Source of the DNA: Candidatus Saccharimonadota bacterium
Lineage (GTDB): Bacteria > Patescibacteriota > Saccharimonadia > Saccharimonadales > Saccharimonadaceae
NCBI GenBank assembly: GCA_009778675.1
Contig: WRFU01000005.1
Location: 1 to 40,623 of the forward strand
Direction: 5' to 3'
Length of the DNA: 40,623 bases
Both the position numbers and the translations under genes were made by a program. Every line of letters starts with the position of its first letter. The first letter of the stretch is position 1. The notes under the pieces were generated by a model, which saw only the letters and a list, made by a program, of their open reading frames with translations, was not told where the DNA came from and did no database searches. Of the stretch, positions 40,471-40,623 are shown piece after piece.

Positions 40471-40623
40471 TTAATTTTGTCGCGCGGCGCGTTTTCGTTT
40501 CAGCGGATCGAGTTCGGCTTTTCTTAGCCTCAGATTCTTAGGTGTGACTTCCAACAGCTCGTCGTCGTTGATGAGATCTAAACATTGTTCCAGCGACATT
40601 TCGGTAAACGGCGTTAACTGCAC
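40471..40623 (-). CDS. typA: GTP-binding protein TypA/BipA, C-terminal end
   Basis: The last 50 codons are visible, running off the right edge; stop TAA at 40471. The residues [39 protein letters not shown] and KRKRAARQN match the TypA C-terminus, where MTLEQALEFIDDDELVEVTP and a KRAxR tail are conserved. TypA is a ribosome-associated GTPase used in assembly and stress. It converges on tRNA-Leu(GAG), 22 bases away. Confidence 0.88.
   Translation of the reverse strand: MQLTPFTEMSLEQCLDLINDDELLEVTPKNLRLRKAELDPLKRKRAARQN

Noticed and set aside
1-40623. CRISPR array
   Set aside because: No regularly spaced direct repeats were seen anywhere in the window.
1-40623. Recoded TGA (glycine) as in other CPR lineages
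   Set aside because: Several conserved proteins end at TGA at the expected length (clpC, gpmA, nearby genes), so the standard bacterial code applies.

Overview
The window looks like part of the chromosome of a reduced-genome Patescibacterium (CPR), most likely a Candidatus Saccharibacteria (TM7) member. Pointers are the compact layout of housekeeping genes with no host-type biosynthetic operons, divergent and often shortened informational proteins (a UvrC without its iron-sulfur cysteines), a secreted HNH nuclease, and the use of TGA as a normal stop (for example clpC and gpm), which excludes the TGA=Gly CPR lineages. The taxon is an inference from style, not from a marker-gene search.

Layout. 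1-5.6 kb: the end of a YraN-type nuclease, a large hairpin, a secreted HNH nuclease, an M1 aminopeptidase and convergent RNase J. 5.6-10.7 kb: a promoter-rich gap, two unknown membrane proteins, nusA, tRNA-Leu(CAG), glucose-6-phosphate isomerase, phosphoglycerate mutase and a small Cys-containing protein. 10.7-16.7 kb: CIRCE-controlled clpC with a coupled membrane zinc peptidase, a possible structured RNA, radA and a PIN-TRAM protein. 16.7-22.7 kb: class A penicillin-binding protein divergent from tyrS, an HD hydrolase, a GlcG/HbpS-like gene and an orphan. 22.7-28.4 kb: HAD phosphatase, SpoU methyltransferase, recG, a long inverted repeat, a zinc phospholipase/nuclease-like protein, rsmD and tmk. 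28.4-33.3 kb: uvrA, a DUF4190 protein, ribosomal protein L25 and a DMT-type membrane protein. 33.3-37.8 kb: a REP-associated Y1 transposase among three matching palindromes, an ABC exporter, uvrC and an orphan CdiA-CT-like tRNase domain. 37.8-40.6 kb: a holin-4 family membrane protein, secG, a membrane-anchored solute-binding protein, tRNA-Leu(GAG) and the 3' end of typA.

How it works together. Most genes serve replication repair (uvrA, uvrC, recG, radA), RNA turnover and transcription (RNase J, nusA), translation, a fragment of glycolysis, envelope building and export. Two regulatory patterns recur. Many genes have an extended -10 box (TGnTAnnnT type) ending 6-8 bases before the ATG, which predicts leaderless mRNAs. 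A smaller set has strong -35/-10 promoters, a 60-100 base leader and a good Shine-Dalgarno.

The most striking signal is five poly-G tracts of 8-10 bases. Two lie exactly between the -35 and -10 boxes of membrane-protein genes, each giving a 19-base spacer that would become 17 with G8. Two interrupt coding frames that one changed base would restore. One lies between two divergent genes. Together they look like a set of phase-variable (contingency) loci, which I do not know to be described in this phylum.
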